The position numbers were made by a program, and so were the translations under genes. The notes under the pieces are model-generated. The model worked only from the letters and a program-made list of their open reading frames with translations. It was not told where the DNA came from and ran no database searches. Shown piece by piece: positions 38,188 through 47,156 of a stretch of DNA of 64,000 bases. The number at the start of each line of letters is the position of its first letter. Position 1 is the first letter of the stretch. Source of the stretch: CAMAVH01 sp964628235 (GTDB lineage: Bacteria; Pseudomonadota; Alphaproteobacteria; SMXQ01); NCBI GenBank assembly GCA_964628235.1, contig CAZVLU010000006.1, positions 1 to 64,000 on the forward strand. The letters are read 5' to 3'.

Positions 38188-38451
38188 CTATTTCGTCGCA
38201 GTCAGCTTAGCGATCTGCGCTTCGAGCGCGGCGACGCGCGCCGCCAGCGCCTCTTGCTCGGTCCGCGACTTAGATGCCATCGCCTTCACCGCTTCGAATT
38301 CCTCGCGGTCGACGACGTTAAGGTCGGCGACGACGCGGGCGAAACGCTGGCGCAGCACGCCTTCGAGCTCGTCGCGCATGCCGGAGGCGACGCCGAGGGC
38401 GCCGGAGGCGACACGGGCGAGATCGTCGAGCAGCTTGTTGTTGGTTTGCAT
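38188..38451 (-). CDS. ubiK: UbiK/BMFP-domain accessory factor
   Basis: The 87-residue protein begins MQTNNKLLDDLARVASGALG and ends in a coiled coil, EQEALAARVAALEAQIAKL, the build of the BMFP/YqiC family. Family members form trimers, bind membranes and, as UbiK, assist ubiquinone synthesis. The ATG at 38451 fits the family; longer starts do not. It is divergent from hldD, with about 190 bases between. Confidence 0.85.
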   Translation of the reverse strand: MQTNNKLLDDLARVASGALGVASGMRDELEGVLRQRFARVVADLNVVDREEFEAVKAMASKSRTEQEALAARVAALEAQIAKLTATK

Positions 38452-38644
38452 GGAGCACCTGTCGAATGGGGATGGCAGCGCACCGCAGCCTTGGCCGCAG
38501 TATGCCTCAGGACACCGCCACAGGACAGGGCCCAAGCCCACCCATCCCTGAACAGCCCGCGCCTTGCTCCAGGGGGCCTCGAAGCCTATAAAAGCCCGGC
38601 ATCAGCCCGGCGGACTTAGGCCGGCGCGACCAAGGACTTCGCCC

Positions 38645-39631
38645 ATGATCGTCATCACCGGCGGCGCCGGCTTCATCGGATCGAATTTGGCCGCCGCCCT
38701 CGAGGCGCGCGCCGGCGAGGACATCGCCATCTGCGACTGGCTCGGCAGCGACGACAAGTGGCGCAACATCGCCAAGCGGAACCTGGCCGCCATCGTGCCG
38801 CCGGAGGATCTGATGCGTTATCTCGACCGCAACGCCGCCTCGGTCCATGTCATCTTCCACATGGGCGCCATCTCGGCGACGACCGAGACCGACGCCGACA
38901 AGCTGGCGCGCAACAACTTCGGCCTGTCGCTCGATCTGTGGAACTGGTGCGCGGCGCACGGCAAGCGTTTCATCTACGCATCGAGCGCCGCGACCTACGG
39001 CGACGGCGCCGCCGGCTTCGACGACGAATTCTCCAGCGCCGCGCTCGCCAAGCTCAAGCCGCTCAACGGCTACGGCTGGTCGAAACATCTGTTCGACCGC
39101 CGCGTCGCCAAGATCATCGAGACCAACGGCCCGCGCCCCAGGCAATGGGCCGGCCTCAAGTTCTTCAACGTCTATGGCCCGAACGAGTACCATAAGGGCG
39201 CGATGAAGAGCGTGATCGCGCAGGTCTCGCCGAAAATCGCCGCCGGCGAGCCGGCCACCCTGTTCAAGTCGCACAATCCGCAATATCCCGACGGCGGCCA
39301 GATGCGCGACTTCGTCCATGTCGACGATTGCGTCGACGTCATGCTGTGGCTGCGCGACAACCAGAGCGTCAACGGCCTGTTCAACATGGGCAGCGGCAAA
39401 GCGCGCAGCTTCGCCGATCTCGCCAAAGCGGTCTTCGCCGCCAACGACAAGAGCCCCGACATCCGCTTCGTCGACACGCCGGTCGAAATCCGCGACAAGT
39501 ACCAATATTTCACCGAGGCCAAGATGGACCGGCTGCGCGCCGCCGGTTACGCCAAGCCCTTCACCGCTTTGGAGGATGGCGCCGCCCGCTACGTGCGCGA
39601 TTATCTATTGGCAGCCGATCCCTATCGCTAA
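38645..39631 (+). CDS. hldD: ADP-L-glycero-D-manno-heptose 6-epimerase
   Basis: HldD epimerises ADP-heptose for lipopolysaccharide core synthesis. The 328-residue SDR-fold protein has MIVITGGAGFIGSNLAAAL, the catalytic YGWSK, the Ser in YASSAATYG, and family segments HMGAISATTETD, KFFNVYGPNEYHKG and MRDFVHVDDCV. The ATG at 38645 directly begins the cofactor-binding strand. Other heptose genes are not in the window. lgt follows after 40 bases. Confidence 0.93.
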   Translation: MIVITGGAGFIGSNLAAALEARAGEDIAICDWLGSDDKWRNIAKRNLAAIVPPEDLMRYLDRNAASVHVIFHMGAISATTETDADKLARNNFGLSLDLWNWCAAHGKRFIYASSAATYGDGAAGFDDEFSSAALAKLKPLNGYGWSKHLFDRRVAKIIETNGPRPRQWAGLKFFNVYGPNEYHKGAMKSVIAQVSPKIAAGEPATLFKSHNPQYPDGGQMRDFVHVDDCVDVMLWLRDNQSVNGLFNMGSGKARSFADLAKAVFAANDKSPDIRFVDTPVEIRDKYQYFTEAKMDRLRAAGYAKPFTALEDGAARYVRDYLLAADPYR

Positions 39632-39671
39632 ACGTCGCATCGCAGAGCCCCCTTTCCAGCGCGAGTACCCC

Positions 39672-40469
39672 ATGTTCGTCATTCCCTTTCCCGTCATCGA
39701 CCCTGTGCTGATCGAGATCGGCCCGCTCGCCATCCGCTGGTACGCGCTGGCCTATGTCGTCGGCCTGATCCTCGGCTGGCGCTATATGCTGCATCTGGCG
39801 CGGCGCTTTCCCGAGATCATGTCGGGCAAGGACGTCGACGATTTTCTGCTGTGGGCGACGCTCGGCGTCATCCTCGGCGGCCGCATCGGCTACGTGCTGT
39901 TCTATTTGCCGGGCGGCATCGGCAACGATCCGCTGACGCTGGTCGCCGTGTGGCGCGGCGGCATGTCGTTCCACGGCGGGCTCGTCGGCGTCATCGTCGC
40001 CTTGATCGTGTTTTGCCTGACCCGCAAGCTGGCTATCAAACGCGTCGGCGACCTGCTGTGCTGCGCCGTGCCGATCGGCCTGCTGCTCGGCCGCATCGCC
40101 AACTTCATCAACGGCGAGCTCTATGGCCGCGTCACCGATGTGTCCTGGGCGATGGTCTTTCCGCATAGCGACGGCCTGCCGCGCCATCCGAGCCAGCTTT
40201 ACGAGGCGTTCTTCGAGGGCCTGCTGCTATTCCTGCTGCTCGCCTGGCTCGTCCATCGCACGGGCGCCATCGCGCGTCCCGGCCTGTTGGCCGGCTTGTT
40301 CCTCGCCGGCTACGGCTTGACCCGCTTCGGCGTCGAGTTCGTGCGCCAACCCGACGCGCAGCTCGGCTTCCTCTATGCCGGCGCGACGATGGGCCAGCTT
40401 TTGTCGATCCCGCTGATCCTCGCCGGCGTCTGGCTGATCGCCACCGCCAAACCCTTGGTCGCAAAATGA
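39672..40469 (+). CDS. lgt: Prolipoprotein diacylglyceryl transferase
   Basis: Lgt adds diacylglycerol to the lipobox cysteine of prolipoproteins in the inner membrane. The 265-residue protein has about seven membrane helices. The signature GRIANFINGELYGRVTD is present, as are MSFHGGLVGV with the essential His, and RHPSQLYEAFFEG. It starts a compact row: lgt, methyltransferase, pgeF, small ORF and lipoprotein gene. Confidence 0.94.
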   Translation: MFVIPFPVIDPVLIEIGPLAIRWYALAYVVGLILGWRYMLHLARRFPEIMSGKDVDDFLLWATLGVILGGRIGYVLFYLPGGIGNDPLTLVAVWRGGMSFHGGLVGVIVALIVFCLTRKLAIKRVGDLLCCAVPIGLLLGRIANFINGELYGRVTDVSWAMVFPHSDGLPRHPSQLYEAFFEGLLLFLLLAWLVHRTGAIARPGLLAGLFLAGYGLTRFGVEFVRQPDAQLGFLYAGATMGQLLSIPLILAGVWLIATAKPLVAK

Positions 40470-40482
40470 CGGGTTACAACAA

Positions 40483-41544
40483 ATGAGTGGCTTGGCCGAC
40501 GCGCTGCGGGCAGACATCCGCCGCTCCGGTCCGCTGCCGCTCGCGCGCTACATGGATGCCGCGCTCAACGATCCGACGCACGGCTATTACCGCACGCGCG
40601 ACCCCTTGGGCGCTGCCGGCGATTTCGTCACAGCGCCCGAGATCAGCCAGATATTCGGCGAATTGCTCGGCGTCTGGCTCGCCTATTCCTGGCAGCAGAT
40701 GGGTTCGCCCGGCGACGCGCTGCTGGTCGAGCTAGGGCCCGGACGCGGCACCCTGATGGGCGACGCGCTACGCGCCACCCAGCGCGTGCCAGGCTTTCAT
40801 GAATCCATCACCCTGCATCTCGTCGAGACCAATCCGGTGCTGCGCCGCGCGCAGCAGGCAGCGCTCGGCGCGTTCCAGCCGATGTGGCACGCGCGTATCA
40901 CCGATCTGCCGCCCGGCCCGTTGCTGCTGGTGGCCAACGAGTTCTTCGATGCCCTGCCGATCGACCAATATATTTTCGCCAAAGGCGCCTGGCATGAGCG
41001 GCGGGTCGGATTGGACGGAGACAACTTCGTCTTCACCGTCGGCGCGCCGGCCGAGCGCATGTTTCCGCCCGGCAACGACGGCGACATCCGCGAAGACGCG
41101 CCGGCGGCGCACGCCGCGCTGCGCCAGGTCGCCACGCGCCTCGCCAGCTTCGACGGCGCGGCTATCATCGTCGATTACGGCACGGCGAACGGCGAAACCG
41201 GCGACAGCCTGCAAGCGATGCGCGGCCATGCGCGCCACGATCCGTTGATCGAGCCGGGCAGCGCCGATCTCACCGCCCATGTGGATTTCGCCAAGCTCGC
41301 CGCCGAAGCGCGCCAAGCCGGCGCCAAAGCCTTCGGCCCGATGGAGCAAGGCCCGTTCTTGGAGATCCTCGGCATCGCCCAACGCGCCGAGGTGCTGAGC
41401 AAATCCTCGCCCGATCAAGCCGGCAAGGTCGGCCTCGCCGTCAAACGCTTGATCGCGCCGACCGAGATGGGCACCCTGTTCAAGGCGCTGGCCCTGACGG
41501 GGCCGCAGCAACCGACGCCGCCAGGATTCGCGGAGAAGAGATGA
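40483..41544 (+). CDS. MidA/NDUFAF7-family SAM-dependent methyltransferase
   Basis: The 353-residue protein starts with LARYMDAALNDPTHGYYRTRD and has GDFVTAPEISQIFGEL. The SAM motif is LLVELGPGRGTLMGDALR, and NEFFDALPIDQY follows. These define the family (formerly DUF185) of human NDUFAF7, an arginine methyltransferase for a complex I subunit. The bacterial role is less clear. Its stop overlaps the start of pgeF (ATGA). Confidence 0.9.
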   Translation: MSGLADALRADIRRSGPLPLARYMDAALNDPTHGYYRTRDPLGAAGDFVTAPEISQIFGELLGVWLAYSWQQMGSPGDALLVELGPGRGTLMGDALRATQRVPGFHESITLHLVETNPVLRRAQQAALGAFQPMWHARITDLPPGPLLLVANEFFDALPIDQYIFAKGAWHERRVGLDGDNFVFTVGAPAERMFPPGNDGDIREDAPAAHAALRQVATRLASFDGAAIIVDYGTANGETGDSLQAMRGHARHDPLIEPGSADLTAHVDFAKLAAEARQAGAKAFGPMEQGPFLEILGIAQRAEVLSKSSPDQAGKVGLAVKRLIAPTEMGTLFKALALTGPQQPTPPGFAEKR

Positions 41545-42320
41545 CGGTTCCGACCTTGCGTTCTGCGCTGCTGAAGGACGATAGGGTCGCCCACGCCTTC
41601 TTCACCCGCGAAGGCGGCGTCAGCACCGGCATCTTCGCGGCGCTCAATGTGGGCCTCGGCTCGAGCGACGATCCCGCGCATGTGCGCGAGAACCGCCGCC
41701 GCGCCGCCGAAACCTTCGATCTGCCGGAAGCGGCGTTGGTCACCGCCTATCAAGTGCATAGCGCCGACGTCGCCGTGGTGGACCGGGCTTGGGAGCCTGG
41801 CAAAGGCCCCAAGGTCGATGGCTTGGTCACCGACAAACCCGGCGTGGCGCTCGGCATCCTCACCGCCGATTGCGCGCCGGTGCTGTTCGCAGATTTCCGC
41901 GCCGGCGTGATCGGCGCCGCCCATGCCGGCTGGCGCGGCGCAGTCGGCGGCGTGCTCGACGCGACGCTCGCCGAAATGGAAAAGCTCGGCGCGAAACGCG
42001 GGCGGATCGCCGCTGCCGTCGGCCCCTGCATCGGCCGCCTGTCCTATCAGGTGGGCGCGGAATTTCCGGCGCACTTCCTGGCCGAACGCGACGATAACGC
42101 GCGCTTCTTCATGCCTGACCCCGCGGTCGTCGGCAAATGGCGCTTCGATCTGCCGGGCTACGTCGTCGCCAAGCTGAAAGCCCTCGGCGTCGGCGGCGCG
42201 GAAGCGCTGCCCCATGACACCTGCGCCGACGAGCAGCGCTTCTTCAGCTACCGCCGCACCTGCTTGCGCGGCGAGCCGGATTACGGCCGCGGCCTATCGG
42301 CCATCTCGCTCGCGCCTTAG
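41541..42320 (+). CDS. pgeF: Polyphenol oxidase/YfiH-type protein (PgeF)
   Basis: The 259-residue protein belongs to the laccase-domain YfiH family, which carries a His-Cys-His zinc site: YQVHSADVAVVD supplies the first His, TADCAPVLFAD the Cys, and AHAGWRGAVGG the last His. Family members have been described as purine nucleoside phosphorylase/deaminase and as a peptidoglycan editing factor. The gene is translationally coupled to the upstream methyltransferase gene. Confidence 0.92.
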   Translation: MTVPTLRSALLKDDRVAHAFFTREGGVSTGIFAALNVGLGSSDDPAHVRENRRRAAETFDLPEAALVTAYQVHSADVAVVDRAWEPGKGPKVDGLVTDKPGVALGILTADCAPVLFADFRAGVIGAAHAGWRGAVGGVLDATLAEMEKLGAKRGRIAAAVGPCIGRLSYQVGAEFPAHFLAERDDNARFFMPDPAVVGKWRFDLPGYVVAKLKALGVGGAEALPHDTCADEQRFFSYRRTCLRGEPDYGRGLSAISLAP

Positions 42321-42328
42321 GCCGCATC

Positions 42329-42397
42329 ATGCCGCATCTCATCATCTTCACCTTCGTCCTCATCCTCGGCGTGATGGTGGCCTGTGTCATTTCGTAA
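42329..42397 (+). CDS. Possible 22-residue hydrophobic peptide
   Basis: The ATG at 42329, eight bases after the pgeF stop, encodes MPHLIIFTFVLILGVMVACV and two further residues. This is one membrane-spanning segment. It overlaps the proposed GTG start of the lipoprotein gene by 14 bases. No clear ribosome site is seen. It could be a membrane microprotein or a leader coupling translation to the next gene; it could also be chance. Confidence 0.35.
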   Translation: MPHLIIFTFVLILGVMVACVIS

Positions 42398-43400
42398 GCC
42401 GTCATTTCGTAAGCCATCATTTCGTAAGGTGGCCCTCATCGCTCTCGCGTTGACCGTCGCAGCCTGCGGCGATCCGCCGTCGCCGTTCGAGCATCAGACG
42501 CCCTTCAGCAATCCGCTGCTGCGCCCGGGCTTGCGCGGCGGCATCGTCGTGGCGCCGGTGGCGACGCCGAACCACGACGACATGCCGGGCGACGTCATCA
42601 CCGACGCCGTGGTGCTGGCGCTGCGCGATGCCGAGATTCCGGCGTTGACCGTTGCCGAATCGGCTCCCGTCGCCAACACGGCGCGGGCCGCGCGACCGCC
42701 GGCCAGCAGCGCCTCGCCGACGCGCCCAGCCCAGCGCGTGACGCGCCCTGTGCTGCAGGGAACCTTGGGCCAAGCGGTTCAGAACGGCCCGCTGCGCCTG
42801 ACGTGGCGGCTGATCGGCGCTGACGGCCAGGAGATCGCCAGCTTCGTCAGCGAACCGCGCGTAGCAGCTGCCGATTGGCAGAGCCTGTCGCCCGCTTTGC
42901 GCGCCGCGATCGCCGGAGATGTCGTGCGCGGCGTCGAACGCTATCTCGACGATGCCGAAGGCTTGCCGCCGCCGGTCAAGGCGCTGCCCAAAGTCACCAT
43001 CGCCGGCGTCGATGGCGTGAGCGGCGCCGGACCGGCAGCGATGGCCCGCGCCCTCGAATATCATCTCAAGCAAGCGGGCCTCAGCGTCGGCGACGCGCTG
43101 GCCGACGACGGCGCCATCGTCATGGGCGCCATCGAGATCAAGCCGGCAGCGGCAGCGCGAGGAGGCCCGCCGCAGGACAACTTGAAGGTCTCGTGGACGG
43201 TGCTGCGCGCCGATGGCCGCGAGCTTGGCGTCATTTCCCAGGCCAACGACGTGCCGCGCGCGGCACTGGCTGGCGCCTGGGGCGACCTCGCCTTTCTCAT
43301 CGCCGAAGCGGCGACGCCGGGCATCGTCGATCTGTTGAGCCAAGCCGTGCAGGCCGACGCTGAGGCGGCAGCCAAAGCCGGCAGACCCGTCACGCCCTAG
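42384..43400 (+). CDS. Putative lipoprotein with repeat-built N-terminus
   Basis: If started at the GTG at 42384, the 338-residue protein begins MSFRKPSFRKPSFRKVALIA. Three copies of a 15-base unit make this positively charged segment. A hydrophobic core and lipobox LTVAAC follow, with Cys at about residue 28. The GTG at 42429 would remove the repeats but leave a short signal peptide. The mature part contains GGIVVAPVATPNHDDMPGDVITDA, LTWRLIGADGQEIASF and repeated LxADGRELG-like phrases. I recognise no named domain. The repeat-coded Arg/Lys residues would act as the n-region of the signal. Confidence 0.75.
   Translation: MSFRKPSFRKPSFRKVALIALALTVAACGDPPSPFEHQTPFSNPLLRPGLRGGIVVAPVATPNHDDMPGDVITDAVVLALRDAEIPALTVAESAPVANTARAARPPASSASPTRPAQRVTRPVLQGTLGQAVQNGPLRLTWRLIGADGQEIASFVSEPRVAAADWQSLSPALRAAIAGDVVRGVERYLDDAEGLPPPVKALPKVTIAGVDGVSGAGPAAMARALEYHLKQAGLSVGDALADDGAIVMGAIEIKPAAAARGGPPQDNLKVSWTVLRADGRELGVISQANDVPRAALAGAWGDLAFLIAEAATPGIVDLLSQAVQADAEAAAKAGRPVTP
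42387..42431 (+). repeat. Tandem repeat, three 15-bp units
   Basis: TCATTTCGTAAGCC(G/A) occurs twice, followed by TCATTTCGTAAGGTG. Each unit encodes Ser-Phe-Arg-Lys-Pro (Val in the last) in the lipoprotein frame and contains a TAA in the small upstream frame. Confidence 0.9.
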
Positions 43401-43559
43401 GCCACATTAACCCTATCGCCGGCCTGCTCCCTGCGACCGGCTTGCAACAGGCGAAAGCCATCGCGAAATCGGTCCGGGCGGGCGTTTACACGGTCCTGTC
43501 ACGTTGATAAAGTCCGCGCGCGCCGGGCTCCCGGCGCTCCAGCACCAAGGGGCACGTCC

Positions 43560-44495
43560 ATGAAGGTACTCAGCGGCAACAGCAATCGGCCGCTCGCGGA
43601 GGCTATTGCCGCCTGCCTCAACCTGCCCCTGACCAAAGCCGTCATTCGCCGCTTCTCCGATCTCGAAGTGTTCGTCGAAATTCAGGAAAACGTGCGCGGC
43701 GAGGATGTCTTCGTCGTTCAGCCGACGTCGTTCCCGGCGAACGACAACCTGATGGAATTGCTCGTCACGCTCGACGCCCTCAAGCGCGGCTCAGCCCGCC
43801 GCATCACCGCCGTGCTGCCCTATTTCGGCTACGCCCGCCAGGACCGCAAGACCAGCCCGCGCTCGCCGATCTCGGCCAAGCTGGTCGCCAACCTGATCAC
43901 CACCGCTGGCGCCGACCGCGTGCTGACCATCGATCTGCACGCCGGCCAGATCCAAGGCTTCTTCGACATTCCGGTCGATAACCTCTACGCCCAGCCGGTG
44001 CTGATCGACGATGTGCGCGCCAAATACAAGAACACCCAAGACCTGATGATCGTGTCGCCCGACGTCGGCGGCGTGGTGCGCGCCCGCGCCATGGCCAGCC
44101 GCCTCGACGCCGACCTCGCGATCATCGACAAGCGCCGCGAACGCGCCGGTGTGTCCGAAGTCATGAACATCATCGGCGACGTCGCCGGCCGCCATTGCAT
44201 CCTGGTCGACGACATCGTCGATTCGGCCGGCACGCTATGCAACGCCTCGGTCGCGCTGACCAAAGCCGGCGCCAAAAGCGTCGCCGCCTACGTCAGCCAT
44301 GGCGTGCTGTCGGGCGACGCTGTGGCCCGCGTCGCCGCCTCGCCGCTGCAGCGCCTGGTGGTCACCGACAGCATCATGGCGACCCAGGCGGTGCGGGTGT
44401 CCGACCGCGTCGACCAGCTCACCGTCGCGCCCTTGCTGGCCGAAGCCATGAAGCGGATCAGCGAGGAAAGCTCCGTTTCCAGCCTATTCGATTGA
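43560..44495 (+). CDS. prs: Ribose-phosphate pyrophosphokinase
   Basis: Prs makes PRPP from ribose 5-phosphate and ATP. The 311-residue protein begins MKVLSGNSNRPLAEAIA and has RRITAVLPYFGYARQDRK for ATP binding. The PRPP-binding loop HCILVDDIVDSAGTLCNA and the flexible DKRRERAG are also present. An unassigned promoter lies in the 159 bases upstream. The order prs-rplY-pth-ychF that follows is widespread in alphaproteobacteria. Confidence 0.96.
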   Translation: MKVLSGNSNRPLAEAIAACLNLPLTKAVIRRFSDLEVFVEIQENVRGEDVFVVQPTSFPANDNLMELLVTLDALKRGSARRITAVLPYFGYARQDRKTSPRSPISAKLVANLITTAGADRVLTIDLHAGQIQGFFDIPVDNLYAQPVLIDDVRAKYKNTQDLMIVSPDVGGVVRARAMASRLDADLAIIDKRRERAGVSEVMNIIGDVAGRHCILVDDIVDSAGTLCNASVALTKAGAKSVAAYVSHGVLSGDAVARVAASPLQRLVVTDSIMATQAVRVSDRVDQLTVAPLLAEAMKRISEESSVSSLFD

Positions 44496-44674
44496 TTTAG
44501 ATAGGCTTTTTCGGATTCCGGGGATTCTCGGGGAATCCCGGCTGCCCGGTTGATCTCCCCGGCTGAAACCCTTACATTCCGCCGTTCCCAAAACCGCGTC
44601 GGCACCCCTGGAGGCCGGCGCTTTATATTGCGCGCAGCGCCTCTGACAGCCTGCCCGCATGATAGGAGAGTTCT

Positions 44675-45376
44675 ATGGCTGATATCGTCAGCATTCCCGC
44701 CAGCGCGCGGGAGCGGAGCGGAAAGGGGGCCGCCCGTGCCACTCGTCGAGCCGGACACATCCCGGCCGTCGTCTACGGCAATAAAGAGTCCCCCACTCTG
44801 ATCTCGGTCGAGCCGAAGCTGCTCAAGCAGCAGCTCAGCCGTTCGGGCTTCTTCACCCGCTTGGTCGATATCGACCTCGACGGCAAGAAGCACCGCGTGC
44901 TGCCGCGCGACGTGCAGTACCACCCGGTGAGCGATCAGCCGATCCATGTCGACTTCATGCGCGTGGCCGCCAACGCCACCGTGACCGTCGCCGTGCCGGT
45001 GCAGTTCATCAACGAGACCCAGTCGCCTGGCCTCAAGAAGGGCGGCGTGCTGAACATCGTCCGTCACGAAGTCGAGTTGGTCTGCCCGGTGGCCGCGATT
45101 CCGCAGCACATCACCGTCGATCTGGCCGGCCGCGAGATCGGCGATTCGATCCACATCAGCATGATCGAGCTGCCCGAAGGCGTGCGTCCGACGATCACCG
45201 ACCGCGACTTCACCGTCGCCACGGTGGCAGCACCCACCGTCCAGACGGAAGAAGAGACCCGTCCGGCTGCTGCGGCGGAAGCTGCGCCGGCCGAACGCAA
45301 GCCCGTGCCGGCCGCCCCAGGCGGCGCTGCCGCGCCGAAGGCTGCCGCCGCCGCCAAGGCACCGGCCAAGAAGTAA
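44675..45376 (+). CDS. rplY: Large ribosomal subunit protein bL25 (Ctc form)
   Basis: The 233-residue protein binds 5S rRNA. It is the long Ctc/TL5 form: an N-terminal L25 domain (RERSGKGAARATRRAGHIPAVVYG) to about residue 95, then the TL5 beta domain (DLAGREIGDSIHISMIELPEG). A low-complexity Ala/Pro/Lys tail of about 45 residues ends it. AGGAGAG precedes the ATG. pth follows after 42 bases. Confidence 0.95.
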   Translation: MADIVSIPASARERSGKGAARATRRAGHIPAVVYGNKESPTLISVEPKLLKQQLSRSGFFTRLVDIDLDGKKHRVLPRDVQYHPVSDQPIHVDFMRVAANATVTVAVPVQFINETQSPGLKKGGVLNIVRHEVELVCPVAAIPQHITVDLAGREIGDSIHISMIELPEGVRPTITDRDFTVATVAAPTVQTEEETRPAAAAEAAPAERKPVPAAPGGAAAPKAAAAAKAPAKK

Positions 45377-45418
45377 TCGGCCTGCGGCCTCGGCGCCGAC
45401 GGCCTATTGGGAGGCGAT

Positions 45419-46027
45419 ATGCTCCTTCTGGTGGGCCTCGGCAATCCGGGGCCGGAACATGCCGGTCAACGGCACAATGTCGGGTTCATGGCGGCGGACG
45501 CAATCGTCCGCCGCCATGGCTTTTCTCCCTGGCGCAAAAAATTCCAAGGCGAGGTCGCCGAAGGCGCGATCGGCGGCATGAAGGTCGTCGCGCTCAAGCC
45601 CGCCACCTACATGAACCTGTCCGGTCAACCGGCGGCGGCGGCAGCGCAGTTCTACAAGATCGATCTCGCCGATATCATCGCCATCCATGACGAGCTCGAC
45701 CTCAAGTTCGGCAAGCTGCGCGTCAAGCGCGGCGGCGGCGCTGCCGGCCACAACGGCCTGCGCAGCCTCGATCAGCATCTCGGCCAGGATTACCGGCGGC
45801 TCCGCATGGGCATCGACCATCCGGGCGAGAAGCATCTGGTGACGAATTACGTGCTCGGCAATTTCGCCAAAGCCGAACGCGCGTTCGTCGAAACCTGGTG
45901 CGACGCCATCGCCGACGCCTTGCCGATCCTCGTCAAAGGCGACGAGGCCGGCTTCATGAATAAAGTCCACCTGCTGGCGCCCGCGCCGGAAGATCCGGCG
46001 CCGCGCGCGGCATTGAAGAAAGAGTAA
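45419..46027 (+). CDS. pth: Peptidyl-tRNA hydrolase
   Basis: Pth recycles tRNA from dropped-off peptidyl-tRNA. The 202-residue protein shows LLLVGLGNPGPEHAGQRHNV with the catalytic His, KPATYMNLSGQ, IIAIHDELDLKFGKLRVK and GGGAAGHNGLRSL. The ATG at 45419 follows GGGAGG. Four bases separate it from ychF. Confidence 0.96.
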   Translation: MLLLVGLGNPGPEHAGQRHNVGFMAADAIVRRHGFSPWRKKFQGEVAEGAIGGMKVVALKPATYMNLSGQPAAAAAQFYKIDLADIIAIHDELDLKFGKLRVKRGGGAAGHNGLRSLDQHLGQDYRRLRMGIDHPGEKHLVTNYVLGNFAKAERAFVETWCDAIADALPILVKGDEAGFMNKVHLLAPAPEDPAPRAALKKE

Positions 46028-46031
46028 GTGC

Positions 46032-47129
46032 ATGGGTTTCAATTGCGGCATTGTCGGCCTGCCCAACGTCGGCAAATCCACGCTTTTCAACGCGCTGACG
46101 GCGACCGCCGCGGCGCAGGCGGCGAATTATCCGTTCTGCACCATCGAGCCCAACGTCGGGCGCGTCGGCGTGCCCGACCCGCGCATCGACAAGCTGGCAG
46201 AGATCGGCAAGTCGGCCAAGATCATCCAGACGCAGCTCGAATTCGTCGATATCGCCGGCCTGGTGCGCGGCGCCAGCAAGGGCGAAGGCCTCGGCAACAA
46301 GTTCCTCTCGCATATCCGCGAAGTCGACGCGATCGTTCATGTGCTGCGCTGCTTCGAGGACGACGACATCACCCATGTCGAAGGCCGCATCGATCCGATC
46401 GCCGACGCCGAGACGGTCGAGACCGAGCTGATGCTCGCCGACATGGAGAGCTTGGAAAAGCGCGTCGACAACCTGACCAAGAAGGCCAAGACCGGCGACA
46501 AGGAAGCCAAAACGCTGCTGCCGGTCGTCGAGAAGGCCCTGGCCGTGTTGCGCGACGGCAAGCCGGCGCGCACCGCGCAACTGACGGCCGATGAAGTCCC
46601 GGCCTTCAAGCTGTTGCAACTGCTAACCGGCAAGCCGGTGCTCTATGCCTGCAACGTCGAAGAAGCCTCAGCTGCCACCGGCAACGCCTTCAGCGCCAAA
46701 GTCGATGAGATGGCCAAGCGCACGGGCGCGAAAAGCGTCGTGATCTCTGCCGCCATCGAAGCCGAGGTGGTGACTCTGGAGGCCGCCGAGCGTCAGGAAT
46801 TCCTCGCCGGCCTCGGCCTCGAAGAAACCGGCCTCAACCGCGTGATTCGCGCCGGCTACGAATTGCTCGGGCTGATCACCTACTTCACCGTCGGTCCGAA
46901 AGAAGCCCGCGCCTGGACCATCCTGAAGGGCACCAAAGCGCCGCAAGCCGCCGCCGTGATCCATAACGATTTCGAGCGCGGCTTCATCGCCGCCGAAGTG
47001 ATCGCTTACACGGATTTCGTCGCGTTGAACGGCGAGCAGGGCGCCAAGGAAGCCGGCAAGGCGCGCATCGAAGGCAAAGAATATGTCTTCGCCGACGGCG
47101 ACGTGGTGCATTTCCGTTTCAACGTGTAG
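46032..47129 (+). CDS. ychF: Redox-regulated ATPase YchF (Obg family)
   Basis: The 365-residue P-loop protein prefers ATP and binds ribosomes. G1 is GLPNVGKSTLFNAL, switch I NYPFCTIEPNVG, G3 DIAGLVRGASKGEGLGN, and the coiled coil spans about 130-200. The C-terminal TGS domain includes FTVGPKEARAWTI and GFIAAEVIAYTDF. It is the last gene of the prs-rplY-pth-ychF row. Confidence 0.96.
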   Translation: MGFNCGIVGLPNVGKSTLFNALTATAAAQAANYPFCTIEPNVGRVGVPDPRIDKLAEIGKSAKIIQTQLEFVDIAGLVRGASKGEGLGNKFLSHIREVDAIVHVLRCFEDDDITHVEGRIDPIADAETVETELMLADMESLEKRVDNLTKKAKTGDKEAKTLLPVVEKALAVLRDGKPARTAQLTADEVPAFKLLQLLTGKPVLYACNVEEASAATGNAFSAKVDEMAKRTGAKSVVISAAIEAEVVTLEAAERQEFLAGLGLEETGLNRVIRAGYELLGLITYFTVGPKEARAWTILKGTKAPQAAAVIHNDFERGFIAAEVIAYTDFVALNGEQGAKEAGKARIEGKEYVFADGDVVHFRFNV

Positions 47130-47156
47130 CCGCAGCTTTTCCGGAGATCTGCGCTT

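Noticed and set aside
44519..44541. Hairpin GGGATTC/GAATCCC upstream of rplY as ribosomal protein attenuator
   Set aside because: A seven-base stem without T tract and no known bL25 leader motif; not enough to call.
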